A stretch of DNA of 64,000 nucleotides from Streptomyces sp. HUAS ZL42 (GTDB lineage Bacteria; Actinomycetota; Actinomycetes; Streptomycetales; Streptomycetaceae). Below the pieces are notes generated by a model, which was given only the letters and a program-made list of their open reading frames with translations, searched no databases and was not told where the DNA came from. The stretch is taken from assembly GCF_040782645.1 (NCBI RefSeq), contig NZ_CP160403.1:2914001-2978000 (forward strand), in the 5' to 3' direction. Position numbers and translations under genes: made by a program. Shown here piece after piece: positions 33,961 to 43,442 of this stretch; the first letter of the stretch is position 1, and every line of letters starts with the position of its first letter.

Positions 33961-34056
33961 GGGGCGACTGTAGCCACCGCCACTGACACTCCCCGCCCTC
34001 TCCGTCCCGTGACCCGGCCTGGTCAGCACGCCGTACGGCCTGGCAGGATCGCGCGC

Positions 34057-35055
34057 ATGTCCAGAGTGCTCCCCCGTCTCAGCAGGCGCCGGGCCCTGGA
34101 GGGCGCGGCCGCCGGCTTCGTGGTCCTCGGGCTGCTGCTGTGGTGGCTGCTGCCGCTGGGCGAGGAGCCGCCGAGTGGGACGATCACCTTCAGCACGGGG
34201 TCACAGGCCGGGGTCTACCAGGAGTACGGCAGCCTTCTGCGCAACGAGCTGGGCAAGGACATGCCGGACCTGAAGGTGACGCTGAGGACCAGCAACGGTT
34301 CACAGGAGAACGTCGAGCGCGTGGCGACCGGCGAGGCCGACTTCACCATCGCCGCGGCCGACGCGGTCGAGACGTTCGAACTGCACCACAAGTCCGGCGC
34401 CGGCCGGCTGCGCGGGGTGGCCCGCCTGTACGACGACTACGTCCAGATCCTCGTCCCGCGCGACTCCGACATCAGGTCCGTCGCCGACCTGCGGGGCAAA
34501 CGCGTGGCCACCGGGCTGCCCCGCTCGGGGGTGCGGCTGATCGCCAACCGGGTGCTCAAGGCGGCAGGCCTGGACCCGGAAAAGGACATCACCCCCATGT
34601 CCAAGGGCATCGACACCGGACCCGACGAGCTCGCGCGGGGCGAGATCGACGCGTTCTTCTGGTCCGGCGGGGTGCCGACGGCCGGGATCCAGGATCTGGC
34701 GGACACCTTCACCTTCCGGTTCATCCCTATCGACGCCGCCCTCGTCGCCAAGCTGCACGACGAGGACGACGCCACCGGCTACTACCGCGCCACCAACATG
34801 CCGGAGTCGGCCTACCCCACCATCCAGAACGGAACCACCGTGCCGACGATCGCGGTGTCCAACCTGCTGATCACTCGCGAGGACATGGACCCGAGGCTCA
34901 CCGAGTGGGTGACCCGGATCGTGATCAAGAGCCGTGACGACATCGGCTCGCACGTCCACTCCGCGCAACTGGTCGACCTGCGCACGGCGATCTACACCGA
35001 CCCACTCCCGCTGCACGAGGGCGCGCAGCGCTACTACCGGTCCGTCAAGCCGTAG
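34057..35055 (+). CDS. TAXI family TRAP transporter solute-binding protein
   Basis: 332 residues, with a membrane anchor near the N-terminus (AAGFVVLGLLLWWLLPLG) rather than a lipobox. The TAXI signature is ITFSTGSQAGVYQEYGSLL, followed by TSNGSQENVERVATGEADFT, VPRDSDIRSVADLRGKRVATG and DAFFWSGGVPTAGI. These receptors often bind glutamate or other carboxylates. TRAP membrane subunits are not in the window. The converging gene is a sensor kinase with its regulator, suggesting a sensing role for the receptor; gluABCD is nearby. Confidence 0.88.
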   Translation: MSRVLPRLSRRRALEGAAAGFVVLGLLLWWLLPLGEEPPSGTITFSTGSQAGVYQEYGSLLRNELGKDMPDLKVTLRTSNGSQENVERVATGEADFTIAAADAVETFELHHKSGAGRLRGVARLYDDYVQILVPRDSDIRSVADLRGKRVATGLPRSGVRLIANRVLKAAGLDPEKDITPMSKGIDTGPDELARGEIDAFFWSGGVPTAGIQDLADTFTFRFIPIDAALVAKLHDEDDATGYYRATNMPESAYPTIQNGTTVPTIAVSNLLITREDMDPRLTEWVTRIVIKSRDDIGSHVHSAQLVDLRTAIYTDPLPLHEGAQRYYRSVKP

Positions 35056-35067
35056 CAAACCGGCGTC

Positions 35068-36471
35068 CTACGACCCCGGTGACCTCGGCACGGACACCGT
35101 CACCCGCAGTCCGTTCGGCTCGTGACGGTCGTACGAGATCGAACCCCCACCCGCCGCGAGCAGCGCCCGTGAGATGGACAGGCCGAGGCCCGAGCCCTTG
35201 ATGTTCTGGTGGCGGCCGCTGCGCCAGAAGCGGTCGCCGACGCGGATGAGTTCCTCGTCGGTGAGGCCGGGGCCGTGGTCGGTGACGACGACGGTCGACG
35301 TCTCGCCGTCGGAGTCGACCGTCACCTCGACGCTCTTGCCCTCGGGGGTGAACTTCACGGCGTTGTCGATCACCGCGTCCAGGGCGCTGGACAGCGTGAC
35401 CGGGTCGGCCCAGGCGGTGGTGGGCGGGCAGTCGCCGACCAGCCGTACGCCCTTGGCCCCGGCGGTGGGCGCCCAGGCCGCGACACGCTCGGCGGTCAGC
35501 GCGCCGATGTCGGTGATCCGCAGGTCGGCCTCGGTGTGCTCGGCCAGCGCAAGGTCGAGCAGGTCGTCCAGGACCTGTGCGAGGCGCTTGCCCTCCGTCT
35601 GGACGGAGGCGATCTCCTCGTTGCCCTCCGGGAGTTCGAGGGCGAGCAGTTCGATGCGCAGCAGCAGCGCCGAGAGCGGGTTGCGCAGCTGGTGCGAGGC
35701 GTCGGCGACGAAGGCGCGCTGCTGCTCCAGCACGTCCTCGACGTTGTCCGCCATCTCGTTGAACGACCGGGCCAGCCGTCTGAGTTCCGGCGGACCGCTG
35801 GCCACCGCGACCCGGGACTTCAGGCGCCCGGTGGCGATGTCGTGCGTGGTGGCGTCCAGGACGCGCACCGGCCTGAGCACCCATCCCGTCAGGCGCAGTG
35901 CGGCGCCCACGGCCAGCAGCATCGCTGCGGCCTCACCGGCGGCGATGACCAGCCAGCCGTGCAGGATCCGTGACCGCATCTGCCCGGTGGGCGAGTCGGT
36001 GACGACGACCGCGGCGACGTCGCCGTCCCGGATGACGGGCGACGCGACGATCAGGCGGCCGCGCTGCCAGGGCCATACCTGCTTCGGATCGTGGCTGCGG
36101 CGGCTGAGGAACGCCTCCTCGAACGCATCCCGCACCTCACCCGTCGCGGGGAGGAACCAGTCCGCCGGCGCATGCGCCATGGGGGTGTCGCTGCGGTAGA
36201 AGATTCCGGCACGGATGCCGTAGACGTCGTAGTAGTTCCGCAGTTCGCGGCTCAGGGTGTCAAGGCGCTCGTCGTTGGACCCCTGCGCGGGGCCGCTGGG
36301 CGCGGCGGTGACGAACTGGGCGAGTGCGGCGAAGCGCGCGGTGTCGTCTATCCGGTCGACAACCGCTTTCTGCTGCTGCGCCCCGGCCACACTGACGGCC
36401 AGCGGGACACCGAGCGCGAGCAGCACGGCCGCCATCAGGACGATGAGCAGCGGGAGCAGACGTGTGCGCAA
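35068..36471 (-). CDS. Sensor histidine kinase
   Basis: 467 residues. A first membrane helix (LLIVLMAAVLLALGVPLAV), an extracytoplasmic domain of ~130 residues and a second helix precede a HAMP domain (~residues 195-250). The phospho-acceptor His is in DASHQLRNPLSALLLR; the ATPase domain has N, D and G boxes (DNAVKF, DHGPGL, GSGLGLSISRALL). It starts at a TTG (36469-36471), 14 nt after the response-regulator stop. The TAXI receptor gene ends 13 nt from its stop on the opposite strand. Confidence 0.92.
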   Translation of the reverse strand: MRTRLLPLLIVLMAAVLLALGVPLAVSVAGAQQQKAVVDRIDDTARFAALAQFVTAAPSGPAQGSNDERLDTLSRELRNYYDVYGIRAGIFYRSDTPMAHAPADWFLPATGEVRDAFEEAFLSRRSHDPKQVWPWQRGRLIVASPVIRDGDVAAVVVTDSPTGQMRSRILHGWLVIAAGEAAAMLLAVGAALRLTGWVLRPVRVLDATTHDIATGRLKSRVAVASGPPELRRLARSFNEMADNVEDVLEQQRAFVADASHQLRNPLSALLLRIELLALELPEGNEEIASVQTEGKRLAQVLDDLLDLALAEHTEADLRITDIGALTAERVAAWAPTAGAKGVRLVGDCPPTTAWADPVTLSSALDAVIDNAVKFTPEGKSVEVTVDSDGETSTVVVTDHGPGLTDEELIRVGDRFWRSGRHQNIKGSGLGLSISRALLAAGGGSISYDRHEPNGLRVTVSVPRSPGS

Positions 36472-36485
36472 CCCGTCCCGCCCCG

Positions 36486-37172
36486 TTACGCGGCCGGTGC
36501 GACGAGCCGGTAGCCGACGCCGCGCACGGTTTCGATCAGGGCCGGCATGCGCAGCTTCGCACGCAGGGATGCGACATGTACCTCCAGGGTGCGCCCGGTG
36601 CCCTCCCAGCTGGTGCGCCAGACCTCGCTGATGATCTGCTCGCGGCGGAACACGACGCCGGGGCGCTGGGCGAGCAGGGCGAGAAGGTCGAACTCCTTGC
36701 GGGTGAGCTGGACGACCGTGCCGTCCACGGTGACCTGCCGGGTGGGCAGTTCGATGTGCACGGGGCCGAGGCGCAGCGCCGTCTCGGCAACCGCGGCGGG
36801 GTCCTCGTGCGCGGTGCGCCGGCTGACGGCGTGAATCCGGGCCAGCAGTTCGCCGGTGTCGTACGGCTTCACCACGTAGTCGTCGGCGCCGAGGTTGAGG
36901 CCGTGGATACGGGAGCGCACATCGGACCGCGCGGTGACCATGATCACCGGGGTGCCGGTGCGCTTGCGGATCTTGCCGCAGACCTCGTAGCCGTCCTGGT
37001 CGGGCAGGCCCAGGTCGAGGAGCACGACGCCGAAGCCGGGGCCTTCCGGGACCAGCGCCTGGAGGGCCTCCTCGCCGTTGCGGGCGTGCGTGACGTCGAA
37101 ACCGTGCCGCCTGAGGACCGCGGACAGCGCGGCGGCGACATGGTTGTCGTCCTCGACGAGGAGCAGTCTCAT
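36486..37172 (-). CDS. OmpR-family response regulator
   Basis: 228 residues: a receiver domain with VEDD, phospho-acceptor Asp in VLLDLGLPDQDG, conserved Thr in MVTA and Lys in VVKPYD, then a winged-helix DNA-binding domain (LTRKEFDLLALLAQRPG, SLRAKLRMPALIETVRGVGYRL). Partner of the kinase 14 nt downstream. From memory this pair sits beside gluABCD in other Streptomyces, so regulation of glutamate uptake is plausible but not shown. Confidence 0.93.
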   Translation of the reverse strand: MRLLLVEDDNHVAAALSAVLRRHGFDVTHARNGEEALQALVPEGPGFGVVLLDLGLPDQDGYEVCGKIRKRTGTPVIMVTARSDVRSRIHGLNLGADDYVVKPYDTGELLARIHAVSRRTAHEDPAAVAETALRLGPVHIELPTRQVTVDGTVVQLTRKEFDLLALLAQRPGVVFRREQIISEVWRTSWEGTGRTLEVHVASLRAKLRMPALIETVRGVGYRLVAPAA

Positions 37173-37245
37173 CCCGGCCCCCTCCGATTCATCGGCCGTT
37201 TGGTCTCGTTATGTACAAAAACGCGGGTACGCGCGCGGGTGCACC

Positions 37246-37374
37246 ATGGCAGTCACGCTGATGGACGAAGACGCCGTCAAGTGGGTTCCGGTTGCGGACA
37301 CCTTCCGTTACGCGGCCGAGACCTGCCCTGCTCACAAGTCCTACGACACGTGTCCGATTGCTATCGGATCGTGA
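37246..37374 (+). CDS. Possible 42-residue small protein upstream of gluA
   Basis: MAVTLMDEDAVKWVPVADTF, then a segment containing two Cys (AETCPAHKSYDTCPIAIGS). GC at third positions is about 70%, lower than neighbours, and the ribosome site is weak. It may instead be untranslated leader. The rest of 37173-37461 contains a hairpin, GTCCTCC/GGAGGAC, near 37425-37446 just before the gluA ribosome site. Confidence 0.3.
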   Translation: MAVTLMDEDAVKWVPVADTFRYAAETCPAHKSYDTCPIAIGS

Positions 37375-37461
37375 TGCTCAGATTCCCCTCAGATGTAATG
37401 ACGCTGGTCGCGTAGGGTTACTACTGTCCTCCGAAACCGAGGAGGACGGAGCCTGAGAGCG

Positions 37462-38238
37462 ATGACCGAAGTATCGGTGGCCAAGGAAGACGTGGCCGCG
37501 ACCGGCGAACTGGTCGTCCTGAAGAGCGTCAACAAGCACTTCGGCGCGTTGCACGTGCTCCAGGACATCGATCTGACGATCGACCGCGGTGAGGTCGTCG
37601 TGGTCATCGGACCCTCCGGGTCCGGCAAGTCCACGCTGTGCCGCACCATCAACCGGCTGGAGACGATCGACTCCGGCACGATTGTGATCGACGGCAGGCC
37701 ACTGCCCCAGGAGGGCAAGGCCCTGGCCCGGCTGCGTGCCGACGTGGGCATGGTCTTCCAGTCCTTCAACCTGTTCGCGCACAAGACCGTGCTGCAGAAC
37801 GTGATGCTGGGCCAGATCAAGGTCCGCAAGGCCGACAAGAAGAAGGCCGAGGAGAGCGCCCGCGCCCTGCTCGACCGGGTCGGCGTGGGCACCCAGGCCG
37901 ACAAGTACCCCGCGCAGCTCTCCGGCGGCCAGCAGCAGCGCGTGGCCATCGCGCGGGCCCTGGCCATGGACCCGAAGGTCATGCTCTTCGACGAGCCGAC
38001 GTCGGCTCTGGACCCGGAGATGATCAACGAGGTCCTGGAGGTCATGCAGCAGCTCGCCCGTGACGGGATGACGATGGTCGTCGTCACCCACGAGATGGGC
38101 TTCGCACGATCGGCTGCAAACCGCGTGGTGTTCATGGCGGACGGCCGCATCGTCGAACAGGCTGCGCCCGACCAGTTCTTCAGCAACCCGCGCAGCGACC
38201 GAGCCAAGGACTTCCTGTCGAAGATCCTGCACCACTGA
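37462..38238 (+). CDS. gluA: Glutamate ABC transporter ATP-binding protein
   Basis: 258 residues with Walker [10 protein letters not shown], the Q-loop FQSFNLFAH, signature [15 protein letters not shown], Walker [13 protein letters not shown] and the switch His in VVVTHEMGF. This is the polar amino acid importer class. GGAG lies 10 nt upstream of the ATG. It is first in the operon with a binding protein and two permeases, the GluABCD arrangement of Corynebacterium and Streptomyces. Confidence 0.94.
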   Translation: MTEVSVAKEDVAATGELVVLKSVNKHFGALHVLQDIDLTIDRGEVVVVIGPSGSGKSTLCRTINRLETIDSGTIVIDGRPLPQEGKALARLRADVGMVFQSFNLFAHKTVLQNVMLGQIKVRKADKKKAEESARALLDRVGVGTQADKYPAQLSGGQQQRVAIARALAMDPKVMLFDEPTSALDPEMINEVLEVMQQLARDGMTMVVVTHEMGFARSAANRVVFMADGRIVEQAAPDQFFSNPRSDRAKDFLSKILHH

Positions 38239-38314
38239 CCGCACGCAGCACCCTGACGACCTGCGTCACCCGTTCCCGACGGCCCGCATCTTCACCAGTC
38301 AAAGGATGTTCCCC

Positions 38315-39166
38315 ATGAAGCTCCGCAAGGTCACTGCCGCTTCGGCCGCCGTAATCGTGCTCGCCCTGACCGCCACCGCGTGCGGCGGCGACGACAGCAA
38401 GGACGAGACCGGCAGCGGCTCGACGACGAACGGCGGCGGCAAGATCAAGATCGGTATCAAGTACGACCAGCCGGGTCTGGGTCTGAAGGAGCCGGACGGT
38501 TCCTTCTCCGGCTTCGACGTGGACGTGGCCACCTACGTGGCCAAGCAGCTCGGCTACGAGCCCAACCAGATCGAGTTCGTCGAGACCAAGAGCGCCGACC
38601 GTGAGAACGCGCTCTCCCGCGGCGACGTGAAGTTCATCGCGGCCACCTACTCCATCACCGACGAGCGCAAGCAGAAGGTCGACTTCGCCGGCCCGTACCT
38701 GCTGGCCCACCAGGACCTGCTCGTCAAGGCCAACTCCGACATCTCCGCAGGCACGGACCTCAACGACAAGAAGCTGTGTTCCGTGACCGGCTCCACCTCG
38801 GCGCAGAAGGTCAAGGACTCCATCGCCCCGAAGGCCCAGCTGCGTGAGTACAGCGGCTACTCGGAGTGCATCGCCGGTCTGCAGAGCGGCGCCGTGGACG
38901 CCGTGACCACCGACGACTCGATCCTCGCGGGCTTCGCCGCCCAGGACAAGTACAAGGGTCAGTTCAAGCTCGCCGGCCTCAAGCTGAGCAACGAGAACTA
39001 CGGCATCGGTGTGAAGAAGGGCGACACCGCGACCTTGAACAAGATCAACGACGCGCTGACGAAGATGGTCAGCGACGGCTCCTGGCAGAAGGCCGTGGAC
39101 GCCAACTTCGGCCCGGCGAACTACAAGAACGAGCCGGCCCCGCAGATCGGCAACATCGTCAAGTAA
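38315..39166 (+). CDS. gluB: Glutamate-binding lipoprotein
   Basis: 283 residues. Signal MKLRKVTAASAAVIVLALTA is followed by the lipobox Cys at 23 and a Gly/Ser/Asp linker. The mature part is a type II polar amino acid receptor: IKIGIKYDQPGLGLKEPDGS, FSGFDVDVATYVAKQLGY, ENALSRGDVKFIAATYSIT, VTTDDSILAGFA. AAGGA lies 9 nt before the ATG at 38315; an ATG at 38306 overlaps that site and is less likely. Second gene of gluABCD. Confidence 0.94.
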   Translation: MKLRKVTAASAAVIVLALTATACGGDDSKDETGSGSTTNGGGKIKIGIKYDQPGLGLKEPDGSFSGFDVDVATYVAKQLGYEPNQIEFVETKSADRENALSRGDVKFIAATYSITDERKQKVDFAGPYLLAHQDLLVKANSDISAGTDLNDKKLCSVTGSTSAQKVKDSIAPKAQLREYSGYSECIAGLQSGAVDAVTTDDSILAGFAAQDKYKGQFKLAGLKLSNENYGIGVKKGDTATLNKINDALTKMVSDGSWQKAVDANFGPANYKNEPAPQIGNIVK

Positions 39167-39283
39167 AGCGCGGCTCCGGCCGAGCAACGCAGGGTTCCAC
39201 GGGCGCGCCGCCGCCCGCCGCGATCACGGCGGCGGTGCGCCATGCCCTCCACGTACGCCACACACCCGGAAGCGCGGGAGATC

Positions 39284-39952
39284 GTGTTCGACTTTCTTGA
39301 AGGTTACGACGTCCTAGGGGCGTTCTGGATGACGGTGAAACTCACCGCCCTCTCCGCCCTCGGCTCCCTGGTCTGGGGCACCCTGCTGGCCGCGATGCGG
39401 GTCAGCCCGGTCCCGCTCATGCGCGGGTTCGGCACCGCCTACGTCAACATCGTGCGGAACATCCCTCTGACGGTCATCATCGTCTTCAACTCGCTCGGCC
39501 TGGCCGACATCTTCGGCGTGACCATGGGCGCGTCCGACGACTTCAAACTGCAGGGATTCCGCCTCGCGGTGCTCGGTTTCGTCGCCTACACAGCGGCCTT
39601 CGTCTGCGAGGCGCTCCGCTCCGGCATCAACACGGTGCCGCTCGGCCAGGCCGAGGCGGCCCGCGCCATCGGCCTGAACTTCAGCCAGACCCTGCGGCTC
39701 ATCGTGCTGCCGCAGGCCTTCCGTTCGGTCATCGGCCCGCTGGCCAACGTACTGATCGCGCTGACCAAGAACACCACCGTGGCGGCCGCGATCGGCGTGG
39801 CCGAGGCCGCCTACCTGATGAAGGGGATGATCGAGAACGAGGCCCAGACGCTGGCCATCGGCGCGGTCTTCGCCCTCGGGTTCGTGGTACTGACCCTGCC
39901 CACCGGACTCATCCTCGGCTGGCTGAGCAAGCGACTGGCGGTGAAGCGATGA
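39284..39952 (+). CDS. gluC: Glutamate ABC transporter permease
   Basis: About 222 residues, with five membrane helices and the inner-membrane EAA loop EALRSGINTVPLGQAEAARAIG. I favour the GTG at 39284 (FDFLEGYDVLGAFWMTVKLT), which matches the family N-terminus; its GGGAG is only 3 nt away, so the in-frame ATG at 39242 remains possible. The stop overlaps the next start by four bases (ATGA). Confidence 0.9.
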   Translation: MFDFLEGYDVLGAFWMTVKLTALSALGSLVWGTLLAAMRVSPVPLMRGFGTAYVNIVRNIPLTVIIVFNSLGLADIFGVTMGASDDFKLQGFRLAVLGFVAYTAAFVCEALRSGINTVPLGQAEAARAIGLNFSQTLRLIVLPQAFRSVIGPLANVLIALTKNTTVAAAIGVAEAAYLMKGMIENEAQTLAIGAVFALGFVVLTLPTGLILGWLSKRLAVKR

Positions 39953-40878
39953 CCTCCGTCCTCTACGACGCCCCCGGCTCCCGGGCCAAGCGGCGCAACG
40001 TGCTTCTCTCGGTGGTCTTCGTCCTTCTGCTCGCCCTCCTGGTGTGGTGGGTCTGGCGGACGATGGACGACAAGGGGCAGCTGACGTGGGCCCTGTGGGA
40101 GCCCTTCACCACGTCCGAGGCGTGGACGACGTATCTGCTGCCGGGCCTCGCGGACACACTCAAGGCCGCGGCGCTCTCCATGATCATCGCGCTGCCGCTG
40201 GGCGCGTTCTTCGGGATCGCGCGCATGTCCGACCATCGGTGGGTGCGGGTCCCGGCCGCAGTGGTGGTCGAGTTCTTCCGGGCGATCCCGGTGCTGCTGC
40301 TGATGCTGTTCGCCAACGAGGTCTACGCCCGCTCCGGGAGCGTCAGCAGCGAGGATCGGCCCCTGTACGCGGTCGTCACCGGCCTGGTGCTCTACAACGC
40401 CGCGGTCCTTGCCGAGATCGTGCGGGCCGGCATCCTCGCGCTCCCCAAGGGGCAGACCGAGGCGGCCTACGCCATCGGTCTGCGCAAGGGCCAGACCATG
40501 AGCAGCATCCTGCTCCCGCAGGCGGTCACGGCGATGCTGCCGGCCATCGTCAGCCAGCTCGTGGTCATCGTGAAGGACACCGCGCTGGGCGGCGTGATGA
40601 TCGGGTTCACCGAGCTGCTCAACGCCCGCCAGACGCTGGCGGCCAACTACGCCAACGTGATCCAGAGCTTCATCGTGGTGGCGGTCATCTACATCGTGCT
40701 CAACTTCATCCTCACCAGCTTCGCCAGCTGGCTGGAGGGCTACCTGCGGCGCAGCAAGCGCACAACGGGCGCGGTCCTCAGCGAGGACACGGTGGAGATG
40801 AACCCGGCCGCGGTGGGTGGCGGCTTCGGAACCGGTGGCGAGGGCGGCGGCCTCCCGGGCAGCAAGACCTATTCCTGA
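39949..40878 (+). CDS. gluD: Glutamate ABC transporter permease
   Basis: 309 residues with an N-terminal helix, then a substrate-protein permease domain carrying the EAA loop EIVRAGILALPKGQTEAAYAIGL. The C-terminus is a Gly-rich cytoplasmic tail (VGGGFGTGGEGGGLPG). The ATG overlaps the gluC stop, implying translational coupling. It ends the operon; a perfect hairpin follows. Confidence 0.93.
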   Translation: MTSVLYDAPGSRAKRRNVLLSVVFVLLLALLVWWVWRTMDDKGQLTWALWEPFTTSEAWTTYLLPGLADTLKAAALSMIIALPLGAFFGIARMSDHRWVRVPAAVVVEFFRAIPVLLLMLFANEVYARSGSVSSEDRPLYAVVTGLVLYNAAVLAEIVRAGILALPKGQTEAAYAIGLRKGQTMSSILLPQAVTAMLPAIVSQLVVIVKDTALGGVMIGFTELLNARQTLAANYANVIQSFIVVAVIYIVLNFILTSFASWLEGYLRRSKRTTGAVLSEDTVEMNPAAVGGGFGTGGEGGGLPGSKTYS

Positions 40879-40899
40879 CGATCAGTCAAATAATGCGGC

Positions 40900-40933
40900 A
40901 CGAAGGCAGTGGCACGAGCGCCACTGCCTTCGT
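40900..40933 (+). terminator. Terminator of gluABCD
   Basis: A 14-bp perfect stem, ACGAAGGCAGTGGC (40900-40913) with 40920-40933, around the loop ACGAGC, 22 nt after the gluD stop. A short T-containing stretch, CGTCGCTT, follows. Confidence 0.88.
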
Positions 40934-41049
40934 CGCTTGACGCAAACACCGCCAATGGGTTGCATACGTTCTGTGATCGTGCACCCTGCTCCAACCTTCT
41001 GTTCCGCCATGTCTTCGAGGACACCGCCACGGGCAGGAGGGGCCACGCC

Positions 41050-42657
41050 GTGGACCCGGTGATCATCGTCGGAGCGGGGCCCGTGGGGCTCACGCTCGCC
41101 TTGGCGCTGGCGCGTCAGGAGGTCCCGTCGGTCGTTCTGGACGAGGGCCCGGGCAAGGACGAACCGCGACTCGCGCGCACGGTCGTACTGCGTGAGGACA
41201 CCGCGGCCCTCATGGAACGGCTGACGGCGTTGCAGCTCGCCGAGGCCGGGGTCCGCTGGGCCGGATGGCGGTCGATGCGGCGCAGGCAGGTGATGCGCGA
41301 GATCACCTTCGACGCCTCCGAGCCCGCCCCCCTGCACATCGCCCAGCACGTGCTGACCGGCGCCCTGCGCGCGGCTCTCGCCGGCGAGCGGCTCGTCGAG
41401 GTCGCCGTGGACAGCCGCCTCGACACCATCGAGCAGGAACGCTCCGGCGTCATCGCCCACACCCGCGGTCCCAAGGGCACGTGGTGGCGCGGCAGTTACC
41501 TCGTGGGCTGCGACGGCCCCCGCTCCACGGTGCGCAAACTGCAGGACATCCGCTTTCCCGGCCGTACGTCGGTGGAGCGGCACGCCGTCGCCGCGCTGCG
41601 CACGGAACTTCCGTGGACCGACGAGGCGTTGCTCCATCGGACGCCGCCGTGGCGGACCTCCGGTCCCTCCGCCGGGGAAATCACCGGACGTCCGCTGCCG
41701 AACGGCGTCTGGCGCCTGGACTGGCTGCTGCCGCCCGGCAAGGATCTGGTCACACCCGAGCTGCTGGTGGCCAACGTCCGCGAGACGCTCGCGGGCTGGA
41801 GCGGCGGGCCCACACCGCCGTACGAACTCCTCGACACCGGCGTCCACACCGTCCACCACCGCCTGGCCCGCCGCTGGCGGGTGGGCCGGGTCTTCCTCGC
41901 CGGGGACGCGGCGCACCTGCTCGGCGCGCTCGGCACCCAGGGGCTCGACGAGGGCCTCAGGGACGCCGACAACCTCGCCTGGAAGCTGGCCGCGGCCTGG
42001 CACCACGGCCCGCACGAGGGGCTGCTCGACAGCTACCAGGCCGAGCGGCGCGCGGCCGTCTCCGCCCGGCTGCGCGCCGCCGACCAGGTGCTGCCGCTGC
42101 TGCGCGGCGGCGGGGGCCTGAGGACCTACGTCCCCGGTTCGGCCCGCGGTCACGACGCGCTGCTCACCGACGGCCACCTGGGGCGCGGCCCGCTGGGCAT
42201 GCCGGGGACGTACGCCGACTCACCGCTGGCGCCCCGGCACCTCGAGGCCGAGGTGCCGGTGGACACGCCGCCCGGCGCGGCGGTCGCGGACGTGCGGGTG
42301 ACGGCCGAGGACGGCTCCTTCGTACGGCTGCGGGAGCGGCTCGGGCGCGGTGCGCTGCTCGTCGTACTGATCGCGCCGGGCACGGGCGTGTGGGAGCGCA
42401 AGCACTGGGTGGGCGCCGGGCTCATGCCCCGGCTCGCGGCCGCGGTGACCGCGCTGCCGCACCCCGCGGAGCTGCTGGTCGCGGAGAACTACCCGGGTGC
42501 GGCCGCCCACACCGTTTTGTTGGTACGACCGGACGGTCACCTGGTGACCGCGCTGAGCGGGGTGCGTCCCGCCGACCTGTACACCGCGGCGGAGGCCGCG
42601 CTGGGTGGACCGGCGAAGGCGGAGGCCGAAGCCGGGGCGGGCTCCGCGGTGAAGTGA
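41050..42657 (+). CDS. FAD-dependent aromatic-type monooxygenase
   Basis: 535 residues of the PheA/TfdB (p-hydroxybenzoate hydroxylase fold) group. It has the N-terminal FAD loop IIVGAGPVGLTLALALAR, the DG motif VGCDGPRSTVRK and the GD motif VFLAGDAAHLLGALGTQGLD then EGLRDADNLAWKL. A C-terminal thioredoxin-like domain (~residues 400-520) is typical of antibiotic-tailoring and phenol hydroxylases. The GTG at 41050 has GGAGG 9 nt upstream. It appears to be a single gene; the substrate is unknown. Confidence 0.88.
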   Translation: MDPVIIVGAGPVGLTLALALARQEVPSVVLDEGPGKDEPRLARTVVLREDTAALMERLTALQLAEAGVRWAGWRSMRRRQVMREITFDASEPAPLHIAQHVLTGALRAALAGERLVEVAVDSRLDTIEQERSGVIAHTRGPKGTWWRGSYLVGCDGPRSTVRKLQDIRFPGRTSVERHAVAALRTELPWTDEALLHRTPPWRTSGPSAGEITGRPLPNGVWRLDWLLPPGKDLVTPELLVANVRETLAGWSGGPTPPYELLDTGVHTVHHRLARRWRVGRVFLAGDAAHLLGALGTQGLDEGLRDADNLAWKLAAAWHHGPHEGLLDSYQAERRAAVSARLRAADQVLPLLRGGGGLRTYVPGSARGHDALLTDGHLGRGPLGMPGTYADSPLAPRHLEAEVPVDTPPGAAVADVRVTAEDGSFVRLRERLGRGALLVVLIAPGTGVWERKHWVGAGLMPRLAAAVTALPHPAELLVAENYPGAAAHTVLLVRPDGHLVTALSGVRPADLYTAAEAALGGPAKAEAEAGAGSAVK

Positions 42658-42775
42658 CCGTACCCCCCGTCACTGTGCTGTCCGCATGGTTTACGTTGAG
42701 TTGACCGGTCTGCGCCCTCGTGGTGTACTCCGGATCGTGACCGACACCTGTGTGCGCCTGTGGCGGAGGGTCCAT

Positions 42776-42823
42776 ATGGACCTCGTCCGCTATGCGGGCT
42801 GCGTGTGTCGTCCGTCCTGCTGA
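42776..42823 (+). promoter_or_regulatory. Cysteine-rich leader peptide ORF upstream of cysteine dioxygenase
   Basis: The ORF encodes MDLVRYAGCVCRPSC, 15 residues with three Cys, the last directly before the TGA. GGAGG stands 6 nt before the ATG, a better ribosome site than many genes here. It ends 92 nt before the dioxygenase GTG. Ribosome stalling at Cys codons when cysteinyl-tRNA is scarce would be a direct sensor for a cysteine-degrading operon. Cys-rich upstream ORFs are known before sulfur genes in actinobacteria; this one was found by reading and is not confirmed. Confidence 0.68.
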
Positions 42824-42914
42824 ATTCGCATCCCTTTTCTCCTCCACGCTCTTTCCGCGCGCCTCCGACGCGCCGCCGAGCGTGCCCACGCGAGCACTCA
42901 CCAGGACGGTATCC

Positions 42915-43442
42915 GTGTCTGTCTCCCCCTCCTTGTCCACCGCCGCCCCCGCTCCCACCCAGGCGGAACTCCTCGACTTCGTACGGCGTACAGCCGCCGA
43001 CTCCGAACTGATCGCCTCGCTTCCGCTGGACCCCGAGGGCCGCACCTGGGTGCGTCTCGAAGGGCCCGGCGGCAGCGAGGCCTGGCTGATCGGCTGGCCG
43101 CCCGGCACCGGCACCGGCTGGCACGACCACGCCGAATCGGTGGGTGCCTTCCTCACCGCCCGGGGCGAGCTCACGGAGAACTCGCTCGCCGCCCGGCTGC
43201 CCGGTGACGGCTGGAAGACCCTGGAGCTGACGGAGGGCGTGGACCGGGAGCGGCGGCTGCCGGCCGGCGAGGGCCGCTCCTTCGGCCGCCACCACGTCCA
43301 CGAGGTCCTCAACCGGTCCACCGACCGGCACGCGATCTCCGTCCACGCCTACCACCCGCCCCTGCCGCTGATCCGCCGCTACAGCCGTACGGGGCAGGTA
43401 CTTCGTCTGGAGCAGGTCGAGCGTCCGGAGGACTGGCAGTGA
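42915..43442 (+). CDS. Cysteine dioxygenase-type cupin
   Basis: Oxidises cysteine to cysteine sulfinate with mononuclear iron. 175 residues. The three-His site is WHDHAESVGAF (two His) and a later His in FGRHHVHEVLN. Other family blocks are GWPPGTGTG and GRLLPAGEG-like RRLPAGEGRSF. The GTG at 42915 has AGGA 8 nt upstream. The next gene, a rhodanese, overlaps by four bases (GTGA). The Cys-rich leader ORF lies 92 nt upstream. Confidence 0.87.
   Translation: MSVSPSLSTAAPAPTQAELLDFVRRTAADSELIASLPLDPEGRTWVRLEGPGGSEAWLIGWPPGTGTGWHDHAESVGAFLTARGELTENSLAARLPGDGWKTLELTEGVDRERRLPAGEGRSFGRHHVHEVLNRSTDRHAISVHAYHPPLPLIRRYSRTGQVLRLEQVERPEDWQ

Noticed and set aside
33619..34056. Extension of the TAXI receptor frame upstream of 34057
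   Set aside because: It is antisense to the MazG-like gene, whose metal motif is clear, and the receptor's membrane anchor begins shortly after the ATG at 34057.
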